DNA of 42,976 nucleotides from Kiritimatiellia bacterium (GTDB lineage Bacteria; Verrucomicrobiota; Kiritimatiellia; RFP12; UBA1067): assembly GCA_017427485.1 (NCBI GenBank), contig JAFRSR010000423.1, positions 1 through 42,976 of the forward strand. The letters are read 5' to 3'. The number at the start of each line of letters is the position of its first letter. Position 1 is the first letter of the stretch. The notes below the pieces were generated by a model. That model was not told the origin of the DNA. It saw nothing but the letters and a program-made list of their open reading frames with translations, and made no database searches. A program made the translations under genes and the position numbers. Positions 8,612-16,840 of this stretch are shown in pieces.

Positions 8612-9796
8612 TCACTTCTTCGGCTTGGGGTTGGGAGCCGAAGCCGACTTTGCCGCGGGCTTCGGCTCAGGGGCTCCATCTCCAATGTTTTTTTCAGTGT
8701 TCGTCTTCAAGTCGACAATGGTCACGCTTGACTTCCGGAGCGCCTTTACCTTGTATTTGCGGTTCGCCAACGTGAACTCGCTTCCCGTCGCGACCGTCAG
8801 GCTCTTGCCTTCGCCCCGATTCCACTGAAGATCCATCTGCTCCTCGATGGAAATGGAACGGACGCCGAGTTTCACGGAGATCACGCGCTTGTCGCTCACG
8901 CGTTCAAGATCGACGGTAGATGCGTCCACGACGACCGACTGCCCCGCGCCGCGCTTCGTCACGCGTTCTTCCTTCTTCTCAAACTTCACCACGCGCCAGC
9001 CGCTCTTGACCTTGTCGCCATTCTTGGTCCATTTGGCGAGCGTGTAGACGACTTCCTGTCCGTTCGTCGCTTCCGCGAACTGCCTGTACTGCTTGTCGGC
9101 CACGACGAACTGCAGGCGATAGTTGTCGCGAGTCGGCGTGTAGGACTTGAACCAGAACGGCAGCTTGTCCGTGCGCAGGTCGCTGGCGATCGACAGGGAG
9201 TCCAAGTAGTCGGGATGGGACTCGGGATCCTTCGGGTTGGTCTTCGCCTCGTACTCCTCAAGGTTCGTGAACATGTCGCCGTCGGCATCCTGGTTCGCGT
9301 CGGCGGGATCGAGCGGATTGAAGCCGTACTTGCTCTCCCAGGCGTCCGGCATCCCGTCGTTGTCGACGTCGGTGCCGCCACGCGCGACATCCACCGGATC
9401 CTCCTTCGGCTGCTTGAATCCGCAGAACGGACACACCTCGCTCTTCGCGGGAATGGGCCTATGGCAGGCCGCGCGGTCCGGATTCTGGCAGTACACGCGG
9501 CACTCGCTCGCGAGAAAGCTTCCTTTCTTGTCGTTCGGGACTTCGAGCCGCGGAGGCGACACGAAATCCCTTTCCGCCTCGCCAAGCACTTTCAGCGTCT
9601 CGGGATTCACGGGAACGGCCTTGTGCTGGGGCGGACGCTGCTTGAGCTCGGCCGCACAGGCCGCACGGGCGTCTTCAGGCGAATTCTCCAGCGAGGAGAC
9701 GAACAGGACCCCGACCCCGCCCAACAGGGCGAGACCGACCAGCGCAACAAGCCAGTCGTAATGGTCCTTGAAGAAGTTCTTCTTGGCGACAGCCAT
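8612..9796 (-). CDS. Amuc_1099-like pilus-cluster membrane protein with Ca-binding type-3 repeats
   Basis: 394 residues. A short cytoplasmic start is followed by one membrane helix (about residues 15-33), and the rest is predicted to be periplasmic. A Cys-rich patch with C-x3-C, a further Cys and CPFCG looks like a small zinc ribbon. It is followed by a thrombospondin type-3 / EF-hand-like segment (DVDNDGMPDAWESKYGFNPL and NQDADGDMFTNLEEY) that should bind calcium. The C-terminal half is predicted beta-rich and ends in a Lys/Pro/Ala tail. Position between the Amuc_1100-like gene and the secretin matches Amuc_1099 of Akkermansia. The start overlaps the previous stop by one base (TAATG). The function is unknown; a periplasmic alignment protein similar to PilO/PilP is an inference from context. 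Confidence 0.75.
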   Translation of the reverse strand: MAVAKKNFFKDHYDWLVALVGLALLGGVGVLFVSSLENSPEDARAACAAELKQRPPQHKAVPVNPETLKVLGEAERDFVSPPRLEVPNDKKGSFLASECRVYCQNPDRAACHRPIPAKSEVCPFCGFKQPKEDPVDVARGGTDVDNDGMPDAWESKYGFNPLDPADANQDADGDMFTNLEEYEAKTNPKDPESHPDYLDSLSIASDLRTDKLPFWFKSYTPTRDNYRLQFVVADKQYRQFAEATNGQEVVYTLAKWTKNGDKVKSGWRVVKFEKKEERVTKRGAGQSVVVDASTVDLERVSDKRVISVKLGVRSISIEEQMDLQWNRGEGKSLTVATGSEFTLANRKYKVKALRKSSVTIVDLKTNTEKNIGDGAPEPKPAAKSASAPNPKPKK

Positions 9797-10878
9797 TATT
9801 TGCCCTCCTTCTGCGAAGGTGCGGCCGCGTCTTTCGCAGCCCCGGCGGCCGCGTCTTTCGCGGCATCGTCGAGCATGCCCTCCACGTAGGCCTTGCTCTT
9901 GCCGAAATCGTAAACGGACAGCTTCATGCGCACGAGAATCGGCGTCGTCTCGGGATTGGTCACGACGCCGCTCTCGGCCTCTTCACTCTTCTCCTGGTCG
10001 CGGTCCCGTCCCCGCCCCCGACGGCCTCTGGACGACGAGCCCCCGCCCGCCGACGCCGAAGCGGCCCGGTCAAGACGGGACTTGAGCGACTCCCCCTCGT
10101 GTTCGAAGCTGAAATCGCCGACGACATAGAACCGCGGGCTTTTCGCCAGGCCGTTGAGGACCTTCACGAAAGCCGATGCGCGAACAACGTACTCCAGATT
10201 GAAGTCAAAGTGCTTCGGCTCGGAGTCGGCCTCCGCTTTCTGGTCCGTCTTGCCCTTTCCGGACTTCCTGCGCGAACCGCCCCGCGACGGGTCGTCCGCA
10301 TCGTCCATCTGCACGGCCACGCGCTCGATCTTGCGGATCTCCAGCACGCCGCTCGAATGCAACAGGTCCACCACGTTCGTGATCGCGATGAACTGCGCGT
10401 GGAGCAACGGCAACTCGATCCTCTCCGGCGTCTTGCCCGCCTCGCCCAGATACTGGTCAAAGCCGAACCAGAACTTGTCCGCGCAGATGCGCCCGCCCAC
10501 GCCGCCCGGCAATTTCTGCATCTTCGTGACCTGCTCGAACAGGCTCTGCTTGAACACCGTTCCGTCAAGGTCGGACGGAGGAGGCGGGAGATCGCCTCGC
10601 GCCGCCAGCACGACGGAATGGTCTATCCACGACGCATAGACGGCCTTGTTCGACTCGATCTGGTTGATCGAGTCGGTCGACGGGAACGGGTTGCTCTGCG
10701 TATAGAACTTGTTGTTCTTCTCTTTCGCGGCAATCAGGCCCTCCGTCCCCTCTTCTTCATCGCCCTCCAGGGCCGCCTGATAATCCGCATACGCGCTGTA
10801 GAGGAACCATCCGAGCACCAACGCGCACACGCCGCACACGCCGCCGAGGCACGCTCCGATTTTCTGCTGTTTCGTCAT
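9796..10878 (-). CDS. Amuc_1100-like pilus-associated protein
   Basis: 360 residues with a single N-terminal membrane anchor (about 7-29) and a periplasmic or exposed remainder. The central part (KFWFGFDQYLG, then FIAITNVVDLLHSSGVLEIRKIERV) lines up by eye with Amuc_1100 of Akkermansia muciniphila, the pilus-associated protein reported to signal through human TLR2. It also resembles PilO, which has the same fold and place in type IV pilus operons. An Arg/Gly-rich low-complexity stretch of about 30 residues sits at about 270-300, and a short Ala-rich tail ends the protein. It lies two bases after the PilM-like gene and overlaps the next gene by one base, so it is an inner gene of a tight operon. 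Confidence 0.82.
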   Translation of the reverse strand: MTKQQKIGACLGGVCGVCALVLGWFLYSAYADYQAALEGDEEEGTEGLIAAKEKNNKFYTQSNPFPSTDSINQIESNKAVYASWIDHSVVLAARGDLPPPPSDLDGTVFKQSLFEQVTKMQKLPGGVGGRICADKFWFGFDQYLGEAGKTPERIELPLLHAQFIAITNVVDLLHSSGVLEIRKIERVAVQMDDADDPSRGGSRRKSGKGKTDQKAEADSEPKHFDFNLEYVVRASAFVKVLNGLAKSPRFYVVGDFSFEHEGESLKSRLDRAASASAGGGSSSRGRRGRGRDRDQEKSEEAESGVVTNPETTPILVRMKLSVYDFGKSKAYVEGMLDDAAKDAAAGAAKDAAAPSQKEGK

Positions 10879-10880
10879 AC

Positions 10881-12668
10881 TTACCGCCTTCCCCTCTTGT
10901 TCTTGTTCTTCCGAACAGGGGCGTTGGAGTCAACCGACTCCGCCGGCGCGAACTTGAACGCCAGCGTGATCTCCTCAAGAGACCTTCCCGGCTGCAGCTC
11001 CACCGTCACCGCGTCGTTGCCCTGCGCGTCCTCGTCGGCCCCCTTCTCCGCGTTGGCGGCGATTCCCGACGACTCGATTTTCTGCTTGATGATCTTGGCG
11101 ACGTTGACATGCCCGACCTTGCGGTCCGGATTCAGCTGCGACCAGTCCTTCTTCCACTTTTCAAGCCCGGCCTCCATCGAATCCTTCCAGCCGCAGACGA
11201 CGATCTTGACGCCGTCAAGGCCGTCCGAATCGTCCCCTGTCGACGGCGGCACGTGCTCCCATTTGGAGATCCACATGCCGGGCAACAAGCTCGCCTGCAC
11301 CGCGCGCACGCGGGCCAGCGCGGCCGTACGGCTGCGCATGAGCTTCTGAAGTTCGTCGCAGTTGGCCAGTTCGGCCTTTTCAAGGTTCTGCGCGGCCTTC
11401 AGCTTCTGCTCCAACTGCTCAAGCTTGCCGTTCTGCGCCTGAACCTCCTCCAGCTGGGCCTTGGCGATGTCGCATTCGCGGGTCTCCAGCACGATGCCGA
11501 GGCCGAGCGCGCCCAGCAGGCCGAGCGCGCCCACCACGAGGAACGGGATGCGGCGCACGTTCCGCGCCTGGGCCACGAGCTCCGGCGGCATCAGGTTGAT
11601 GCGGATCAGGCCGGGGACGTCCGTCTGGCGCAGCGCGAGGCCCACGGACTCGACGAGCGTGAACGCGTCGTTCTCCAGCGCGGCCTTGTTGACCTTTCCG
11701 CCCACGCGCACCGCCGTGAACGGGTTGAGGTACTCCACGTCGACCTGGAGCGACTCCATGAAGAACTGGTCGAGCTGCGGAAGCCGTACGGACCCGCCCG
11801 TCAGGAACAGGCGCGACGGCGCCGCGCCGCCCTGCTGCGAGCGGTAGAAGTTGATGGAACGGGAAATCTCCGCGTGGAGGCGCGTGAGGACCGTGCGGAC
11901 GACTTTCGACACGCGGTCGGTGATCTCGTCGGCGTCTTCCGTGACGCCGCCGAGCGCCACGTAGCCGCGCTCGATCTTCAGCTGCTCGGCCTCCTCGAAC
12001 GAGCAGCCGAACGTCTGGGCGATTTCCTTCGTGATCGTGTTGCCCGCCACGGGAATCGACCGGTTGTAGATCTTCTCGCCCTCGATGAGAATCAGGTTCG
12101 TCGTCTTCGAGCCGATGTCCAGCACCACGCTGCAGCCCGTCAGCCGAGGCTGCGAGAAGTGCAGCGCGTTCAGCACCGCGATGGGCGACACGTCCACAAC
12201 GGCCGCCTTCAGGCCCGCCGTGGCGACCGCGTCGGTCACCGCGCGCACGCCGTCCAGCTTCGCCGCGACGATCATCGCCGCCTGGTCGCCGTCAGGCGAC
12301 GTGCCGAGGAACTGGTGGTCGCAGACGATCTCGTCGATCGGGAACGGCACGTTTTGCTCGACCTCGTAGTGGACGAGCTGCTCGAGCTTCTCCTTGTCGC
12401 CGACCGCAGGGAACTTCGCGAAGCGCGGGAACACCATCTGGCCGCCGAGCGAGACGACCAGCGGCGCGGGCCGGATGCCCGTCTCGTGCATGATCTGCGA
12501 GATGACCGGCGGCAGGGAGGCCGCAATCGACATCGCGTCGTTCACGTCCACCGTCTGCAGGTCGGCGCTGCCGTACGCGGTGAGCGTGAGGTTCCGCTTG
12601 CCGCCCAGCGCGTATTCGGCCAGGGTGGCCTTCGACGCGCCAATGTTGAGAGTGAGGATGCGGGACAT
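10881..12668 (-). CDS. pilM: PilM-PilN fusion, actin-like pilus assembly ATPase (Amuc_1101-like)
   Basis: 595 residues. The first about 350 form the actin-like PilM fold: LTLNIGASKATLAEY (phosphate 1), VVLDIGSKTTNLILIEGEKI (phosphate 2) and LFLTGGSVRLPQLDQFF (adenosine motif). In type IV pilus systems PilM is cytoplasmic and binds the N-terminus of PilN. Here a membrane helix (RIPFLVVGALGLLGALGLGIVLE, about 376-398), a coiled coil (about 400-440) and a periplasmic beta/alpha domain follow in the same chain. The PilN role therefore appears to be fused to PilM. The tail is basic. It is preceded by the Amuc_1102-like gene (9-base gap), which supports the operon assignment. Confidence 0.9.
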   Translation of the reverse strand: MSRILTLNIGASKATLAEYALGGKRNLTLTAYGSADLQTVDVNDAMSIAASLPPVISQIMHETGIRPAPLVVSLGGQMVFPRFAKFPAVGDKEKLEQLVHYEVEQNVPFPIDEIVCDHQFLGTSPDGDQAAMIVAAKLDGVRAVTDAVATAGLKAAVVDVSPIAVLNALHFSQPRLTGCSVVLDIGSKTTNLILIEGEKIYNRSIPVAGNTITKEIAQTFGCSFEEAEQLKIERGYVALGGVTEDADEITDRVSKVVRTVLTRLHAEISRSINFYRSQQGGAAPSRLFLTGGSVRLPQLDQFFMESLQVDVEYLNPFTAVRVGGKVNKAALENDAFTLVESVGLALRQTDVPGLIRINLMPPELVAQARNVRRIPFLVVGALGLLGALGLGIVLETRECDIAKAQLEEVQAQNGKLEQLEQKLKAAQNLEKAELANCDELQKLMRSRTAALARVRAVQASLLPGMWISKWEHVPPSTGDDSDGLDGVKIVVCGWKDSMEAGLEKWKKDWSQLNPDRKVGHVNVAKIIKQKIESSGIAANAEKGADEDAQGNDAVTVELQPGRSLEEITLAFKFAPAESVDSNAPVRKNKNKRGRR

Positions 12669-12677
12669 TTCTTAGAC

Positions 12678-13433
12678 CTACTGGATTGCCTCGTAGTCGG
12701 CGTTGTTGACGAGATAGAACGGGGACTTGGAACGGTCGACGAGACCCTGACGGACCTCGATCAGCGCCTCGCCCTTGTCCGGACCCTTCTGGATCTTCGC
12801 GTTGATGATTTCGTCGATCGCCCACCACTCGGCCTTGTCTTTCGTCTCCTCGGTGAACTTGCCGCCGACGAACGGCTTGCCGATGTTGCTGAGCGCGGTC
12901 TCGCCGTCCAGCAGCTTGCCGTCGTTCGTCACGATCTCGCAGGTGATCACCACCGGCTCGCCGTAGCGCTCGATGAACGACGGGGGCAGGCACACGCAGG
13001 AGCGGTGGTCGCCTTCGGGGATGTTGACATAGCGCGTCACCAGCGTGTAGTAGACGTACGGCGGCAGGCGCTTCGCCGTTTTCGACTTGTCCTTCGTCTT
13101 CGCCTTCGAGGTGTCGCAGAGCACGTACCAGTTGACCGTGAGCTCCTCGGTCCAGCGCTGCGCGGTGCGGTACGTCATGTCGTAGACGCCCCACTGCCGC
13201 CGGCCCTTCGAGATGGGCTGGAGGCCGCCCTGCGCGGAGAGCGCAGGCGCCATGATCAAGGACTGCGGCCCGATGCTCGGCATCTGGCTGATCTTCACCT
13301 TCGCGTCCATCTTGTCCAGCGCCTCCTCGGTCGCCGACCGGGAACCGCGGGCGTTCCGCGAAGACCGCTGCGCGGAAACCGTTGCCACACATGCGCACGC
13401 AAGCGCGAAACAGAGAACTTTCTTGATCATCAT
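12678..13433 (-). CDS. Secreted Amuc_1102-like protein, first gene of the pilus cluster
   Basis: 251 residues with a clear signal peptide (MMIKKVLCFALACACVATVSAQ, cut about residue 22). The mature part is predicted periplasmic, beta-rich and without membrane helices. It occupies the position held by Amuc_1102 in Akkermansia, directly before the PilM gene. No enzymatic motif was seen, so a structural or accessory role at the pilus is an inference. A strong AAGGAGG ribosome-binding site ends about 7 bases before the first of two adjacent ATGs. Confidence 0.7.
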   Translation of the reverse strand: MMIKKVLCFALACACVATVSAQRSSRNARGSRSATEEALDKMDAKVKISQMPSIGPQSLIMAPALSAQGGLQPISKGRRQWGVYDMTYRTAQRWTEELTVNWYVLCDTSKAKTKDKSKTAKRLPPYVYYTLVTRYVNIPEGDHRSCVCLPPSFIERYGEPVVITCEIVTNDGKLLDGETALSNIGKPFVGGKFTEETKDKAEWWAIDEIINAKIQKGPDKGEALIEVRQGLVDRSKSPFYLVNNADYEAIQ

Positions 13434-13462
13434 CTTTCTACCTCCTTGGGTTTGGATGGCTT

Positions 13463-13492
13463 ATTGTATCACAAAACCTTCATCTTCGGCAA
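13463..13492 (-). promoter_or_regulatory. Likely promoter of the pilus cluster
   Basis: On the minus strand an extended -10 (TGATACAAT, -10 hexamer at 13463-13468) overlaps the kdsD stop codon. TTGCCG at 13487-13492 stands 18 bases upstream as a -35. The predicted leader is about 25 bases and contains the strong Shine-Dalgarno of the first pilus gene. Confidence 0.5.
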
Positions 13493-14473
13493 ATCCTGAA
13501 TGTCGACCATGCCGAGCACCCGCCCGACTGCGTCGCACACAGGCAAATCGTCAATGCGCTTCCGCTCGAAGACCTTGAGGAGGTCCACGGCGTAGGCGTC
13601 GTCCCGGATGAAGAGGGGTTTCGCCGTCATCACCTCCAAGACCGGAGTGGAGAGACCGAACGCGGTTCGGCCTCCTGGACTTGACGCCGCCTCGGCGATG
13701 CGGCGGCGGAAGTCGCCGTCGGTGAAAATGCCGGCGAGCGTGCCGTCGGGATTCACCACCACGGCCGAGCCGCCCTGGGCCTTCGTCATGGCGAGAAGCG
13801 TGTCGAGCACCGTCGTCTCCGGCGAGACCTTCGCGAAGTGCTCGCCCGTGCGCATGACGTCCGAGACCCTGAGGACGAGCGCGCGGCCGATCGCGCCGGC
13901 GGGATGGTTGAGCGCGTACCGCTCGCGGTCGAACGCCTGCACGTCGATCATCACCATCGCGAGCGCGTCGCCCATCGCCATCGTCGCCGTCGTCGAGTTC
14001 GTGGGCGCCATGCCGAAGGGACACGCCTCCGGCCCGCAGGGGATCTCCAGCACAACGTCCGCCAGCTTCGCGAGCGTCGACGCCGGATTGCCCACGACCG
14101 CCACCACCTTCAGCCCGTGGCGCCGCACGGCCGGGATGAGGCGCACGACCTCCTCCGACTCGCCGCTGAACGACAGTGCGAGCAGCACGTCGTCCGACCC
14201 CGTCATCCCCAGGTCGCCGTGCATCGCCTGCACGGGGTTGAGGACGATCGAGTTCACGCCCGTCGACGCGAAGATGGCGCTCATCTTCTCCGCGACGTGC
14301 AGGTTCTTGCCGACGCCCGACACGACGACCTTGCCGCCGCGCGCGAGCGCATCCTGCATCAGCGCAATCGTGCGCGTGAAGGATTCGCCCAGCGAATCGC
14401 GCGTGCGCCGAAGCCCTTCGATCTCGACATCGAAGACCTCCTTCGCTCGCGCAATCTGTCGCTCGGCGGTCAT
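13469..14473 (-). CDS. kdsD: D-arabinose-5-phosphate isomerase (KdsD/KpsF/GutQ family)
   Basis: Interconverts D-ribulose 5-phosphate and D-arabinose 5-phosphate, the first committed step toward KDO of lipopolysaccharide. It therefore argues for an outer membrane with LPS. 334 residues, the normal length. The SIS domain (about 1-200) includes VVVSGVGKNLHVAEK, MHGDLGM and ALSFSGESEEVV. Two CBS domains follow (about 205-265 and 275-334, with VVVNPDGTLAGIFTDGDFRR and DDLPVCDAVGRVLGMVDIQD). It begins 4 bases after the pta stop, so it is the third gene of an ackA-pta-kdsD operon. Confidence 0.95.
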   Translation of the reverse strand: MTAERQIARAKEVFDVEIEGLRRTRDSLGESFTRTIALMQDALARGGKVVVSGVGKNLHVAEKMSAIFASTGVNSIVLNPVQAMHGDLGMTGSDDVLLALSFSGESEEVVRLIPAVRRHGLKVVAVVGNPASTLAKLADVVLEIPCGPEACPFGMAPTNSTTATMAMGDALAMVMIDVQAFDRERYALNHPAGAIGRALVLRVSDVMRTGEHFAKVSPETTVLDTLLAMTKAQGGSAVVVNPDGTLAGIFTDGDFRRRIAEAASSPGGRTAFGLSTPVLEVMTAKPLFIRDDAYAVDLLKVFERKRIDDLPVCDAVGRVLGMVDIQDLPKMKVL

Positions 14474-14477
14474 GGCC

Positions 14478-15518
14478 TTATTTCTTCGCCTGGGCCTGCA
14501 AGAGGGTGACGCAGATGGTGCCCACGATGTCCTCGGCGGAGCAGCCGCGCGAGAGGTCGTTCATCGCCTTGGCGAGGCCCTGCAGGTTCGGGCCGATCGC
14601 CACGGCGCCGCCAAGGCGCTGCGCGATCTTGTAGCCGATGTTGCCGGCCTGGAGATCCGGGAACACGAACACGTTCGCGTTGCCCTGGATCGCGCCGCCC
14701 TTGTTCTTGAGCGCGCCCACCTCCGGAACGATCGCCGCGTCGAACTGGAGCTCGCCGTCCATCGCGATGCCCTTCTCGGCGAAGACGGGCTTCGCGAGCT
14801 CGACCGCCTTCTGCACCTTCTCGACGAGCTCGCCCGCGGCGCTGCCCTTCGTGGAGAAGCTGAGGAACGCGACGCGCGGCTCGTTGCCCGTGAGGTCGCG
14901 GTACGTCTGGGCCGTGGAGAGGCCGATGTCCACGAGCTGCTCGGCCGTGGGGTTGGGAATCACCGCGCAGTCGCCAAACGCGAGCACGCTGTCGCCCGAG
15001 GCCGTGGGCGCCTTGAGGTCCATGATGAAGCAGCTGGAGGCCGTCTTCACGCCCTTCTGCGTGCCGAGCGTGTGGAATGCCGCGCGCAGCATGTCGCCCG
15101 TGGAGGCGATGGAGCCGGCGACGAGGCCGTCCACGCGCCCGAGGCGCACCATCATGCCGCCGAAGTAGATGCGCTTCGTGCGGAGCGTCTTCTGCGCCGT
15201 CGCAAGGTCGATGATCTTCTGCTTCTCCGGCGGCTTGCGCGATTCCTTCGCGTTCCATGCCTCGAGATAGGCCTGCTCGAGTTCGGCGTCGCCCAGCGTG
15301 TAGTCGATGGTCTTGATGCCGCGCTCGGCGAGCGAAAGGCCCGCCTTCGCCTCGGCGGACGCGATCTCCTCCGCCGTGCCGAGCACGATCGGCGTGCAGA
15401 TCTTCCGGTCCACGCAGCTGCACGCCGCCGTGATGACGCGCGCGTCCATGCCTTCGGGCAACACAACCGTGCCGTTCAAGGCTGACGCCCTCTCAATGAT
15501 TTTCTCAATTGCTTTCAT
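14478..15518 (-). CDS. pta: Phosphate acetyltransferase
   Basis: Converts acetyl-CoA and phosphate to acetyl phosphate and CoA. With acetate kinase it yields ATP and acetate during fermentation. 346 residues, matching the short Pta class without the N-terminal regulatory domain of E. coli Pta. Family features include VVLPEGMDARV near the start, DGLVAGSIASTGDMLRAA, FGDCAVIPNPTAEQL, ALKNKGGAIQGNANVFVFPD and IGYKIAQRLGGAVAIGPNLQG. It lies 7 bases after ackA. Confidence 0.96.
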   Translation of the reverse strand: MKAIEKIIERASALNGTVVLPEGMDARVITAACSCVDRKICTPIVLGTAEEIASAEAKAGLSLAERGIKTIDYTLGDAELEQAYLEAWNAKESRKPPEKQKIIDLATAQKTLRTKRIYFGGMMVRLGRVDGLVAGSIASTGDMLRAAFHTLGTQKGVKTASSCFIMDLKAPTASGDSVLAFGDCAVIPNPTAEQLVDIGLSTAQTYRDLTGNEPRVAFLSFSTKGSAAGELVEKVQKAVELAKPVFAEKGIAMDGELQFDAAIVPEVGALKNKGGAIQGNANVFVFPDLQAGNIGYKIAQRLGGAVAIGPNLQGLAKAMNDLSRGCSAEDIVGTICVTLLQAQAKK

Positions 15519-15525
15519 TTTGCCT

Positions 15526-16743
15526 TTAACCTTTCAACACCGCCACCGTCTCGCGGGCGATCATGAGTTCCTCGTTCGTGGGGATCACGACCACGGGGAT
15601 CTTGGAGTCCTTCGTGGAGATCACGCCCGACGCGCCAAAGCGCACCTTGAGGTTCGCCTTCCTGTCGAGCTTCACGCCGAGCGCGCCGAGGCGCTTGACG
15701 ATCTGCTCGCGCAGCTCGGCCGCGTTCTCGCCGATGCCGCCCGCCATCACGATCGCGTCGGCCCCGCCGACGAGCGTGTTGTAGCCGCCGATGTAGAGCG
15801 CGGCGCGGTGGCCGAACGCCTCCAGCGCCTCGACGGCGTCGATGTCGCCCTTTTCCGCCTTGGCGACCACGTCGCGGGAGTCGCCGCCCTGCGCGCCGGC
15901 GAGCCCCTGGAAGCCGCTTTCCTTGTTGAGCATCCTGTCGAGCTGCTCAAAGGTATAGCCCTGCTTGCCGAGGAAGAAGATCACGCCCGGGTCGATTGTG
16001 CCGGAGCGCGTGCCCATGATGAGGCCGTCGAGGGGCGTGAGGCCCATCGTCGTGTCGATGCATTCGCCGTTCTTCACGGCCGCGAGCGACGACCCGTTGC
16101 CGAGATGGCATGTGACGAGGTTCACCTTCTTGAGGGGCTTCTTCAGCCACGCGGCGGCGGCTTGCGTGATGAACTTGTGCGAGGTGCCGTGGAAGCCGTA
16201 CTTGCGGATGCCGAACTTCCGCGCCACCTTGCGCGGCAGCGCGTACTGGTAGGCGCAGCCGGGCATCGTCTGGTGGAAGGCGGTGTCAAACACGCCTACG
16301 TTGGGAACGCCCTTCGCGGCCTTCTCGCATGCCTCGATGCCCTGCAGGTTCGCGGGGTTGTGGAGCGGCGCGAGCGGCACGCACTTCTGGATGAGCTTCT
16401 TCGCGGCGGCGGTGATCTTCGCCGGGGCGGAGAACTTGTCGCCGCCGTGCACCACGCGGTGCCCGATCGCGTCGATCTCGGCGAGGCTCTTCACGACCCC
16501 GCACGCGGGGTCGCACAGGACGGACATCACCTGCGCGATGGCCTCGACGTGGTTTTTCATCGGCACCTCGCGCACGACCTTCTCGCAGCCGGTCTTCGTG
16601 TAGACGAGACGCGAGCCCGCGATGCCGATGCGCTCGACGAGGCCCTTGCAGAGCATCTTCTCGCCGGTCATGTCGAAGAGCTGGAACTTGAGCGACGACG
16701 AGCCGCAGTTGACAACGAGAACCTTTTCTATTTTCTTTGCCAT
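15526..16743 (-). CDS. ackA: Acetate kinase
   Basis: Transfers the phosphoryl group of acetyl phosphate to ADP, giving ATP and acetate. 405 residues, normal length. Visible signatures are VLVVNCGSSSLKFQLFDM at the N-terminus, GHRVVHGGDKFS, the GTSHKFI segment, CHLGNGSSLAAV, DTTMGLTPLDGLIMGTRSG and GGIGENAAELREQIV. It is the first gene of the acetate operon. A large inverted repeat lies in the 97 bases upstream. Together with pta it indicates an acetate-forming fermentative metabolism. Confidence 0.97.
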   Translation of the reverse strand: MAKKIEKVLVVNCGSSSLKFQLFDMTGEKMLCKGLVERIGIAGSRLVYTKTGCEKVVREVPMKNHVEAIAQVMSVLCDPACGVVKSLAEIDAIGHRVVHGGDKFSAPAKITAAAKKLIQKCVPLAPLHNPANLQGIEACEKAAKGVPNVGVFDTAFHQTMPGCAYQYALPRKVARKFGIRKYGFHGTSHKFITQAAAAWLKKPLKKVNLVTCHLGNGSSLAAVKNGECIDTTMGLTPLDGLIMGTRSGTIDPGVIFFLGKQGYTFEQLDRMLNKESGFQGLAGAQGGDSRDVVAKAEKGDIDAVEALEAFGHRAALYIGGYNTLVGGADAIVMAGGIGENAAELREQIVKRLGALGVKLDRKANLKVRFGASGVISTKDSKIPVVVIPTNEELMIARETVAVLKG

Positions 16744-16772
16744 TTCCTTGCCTATAGCTTGACGGCGACTTG

Positions 16773-16827
16773 ATTGTTCACAAATCCCAACTGTTCAAAA
16801 GCGTGACAATTGCGATTTGTGAACAAT
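16773..16827. promoter_or_regulatory. Large AT-rich inverted repeat upstream of ackA
   Basis: ATTGTTCACAAATC (16773-16786) is the exact reverse complement of 16814-16827. With two mismatches the pairing extends to about 22 bp around an 11-base loop. It lies between the stop of the giant-protein gene and ackA. It could be an operator for a dimeric regulator, a mRNA stem, or a terminator without a clear U-run. The arms contain TTGTTCACA, one base off the loose DnaA-box consensus TTATNCACA, which is weak evidence for anything. No single reading is secure. Confidence 0.7.
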
Positions 16828-16840
16828 AATCATGCCGGCC

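Noticed and set aside
11109..13499. Plus-strand frame of about 800 codons opposite pilM and its neighbour
   Set aside because: Antisense to the PilM-PilN fusion, which has clear ATPase motifs; the plus-strand product is Arg/Asp/His-rich nonsense.
16773..16827. Replication origin suggested by TTGTTCACA arms resembling DnaA boxes
   Set aside because: Only two such motifs, each one base off the loose consensus, no cluster, no AT-rich unwinding element and no dnaA/dnaN neighbour.
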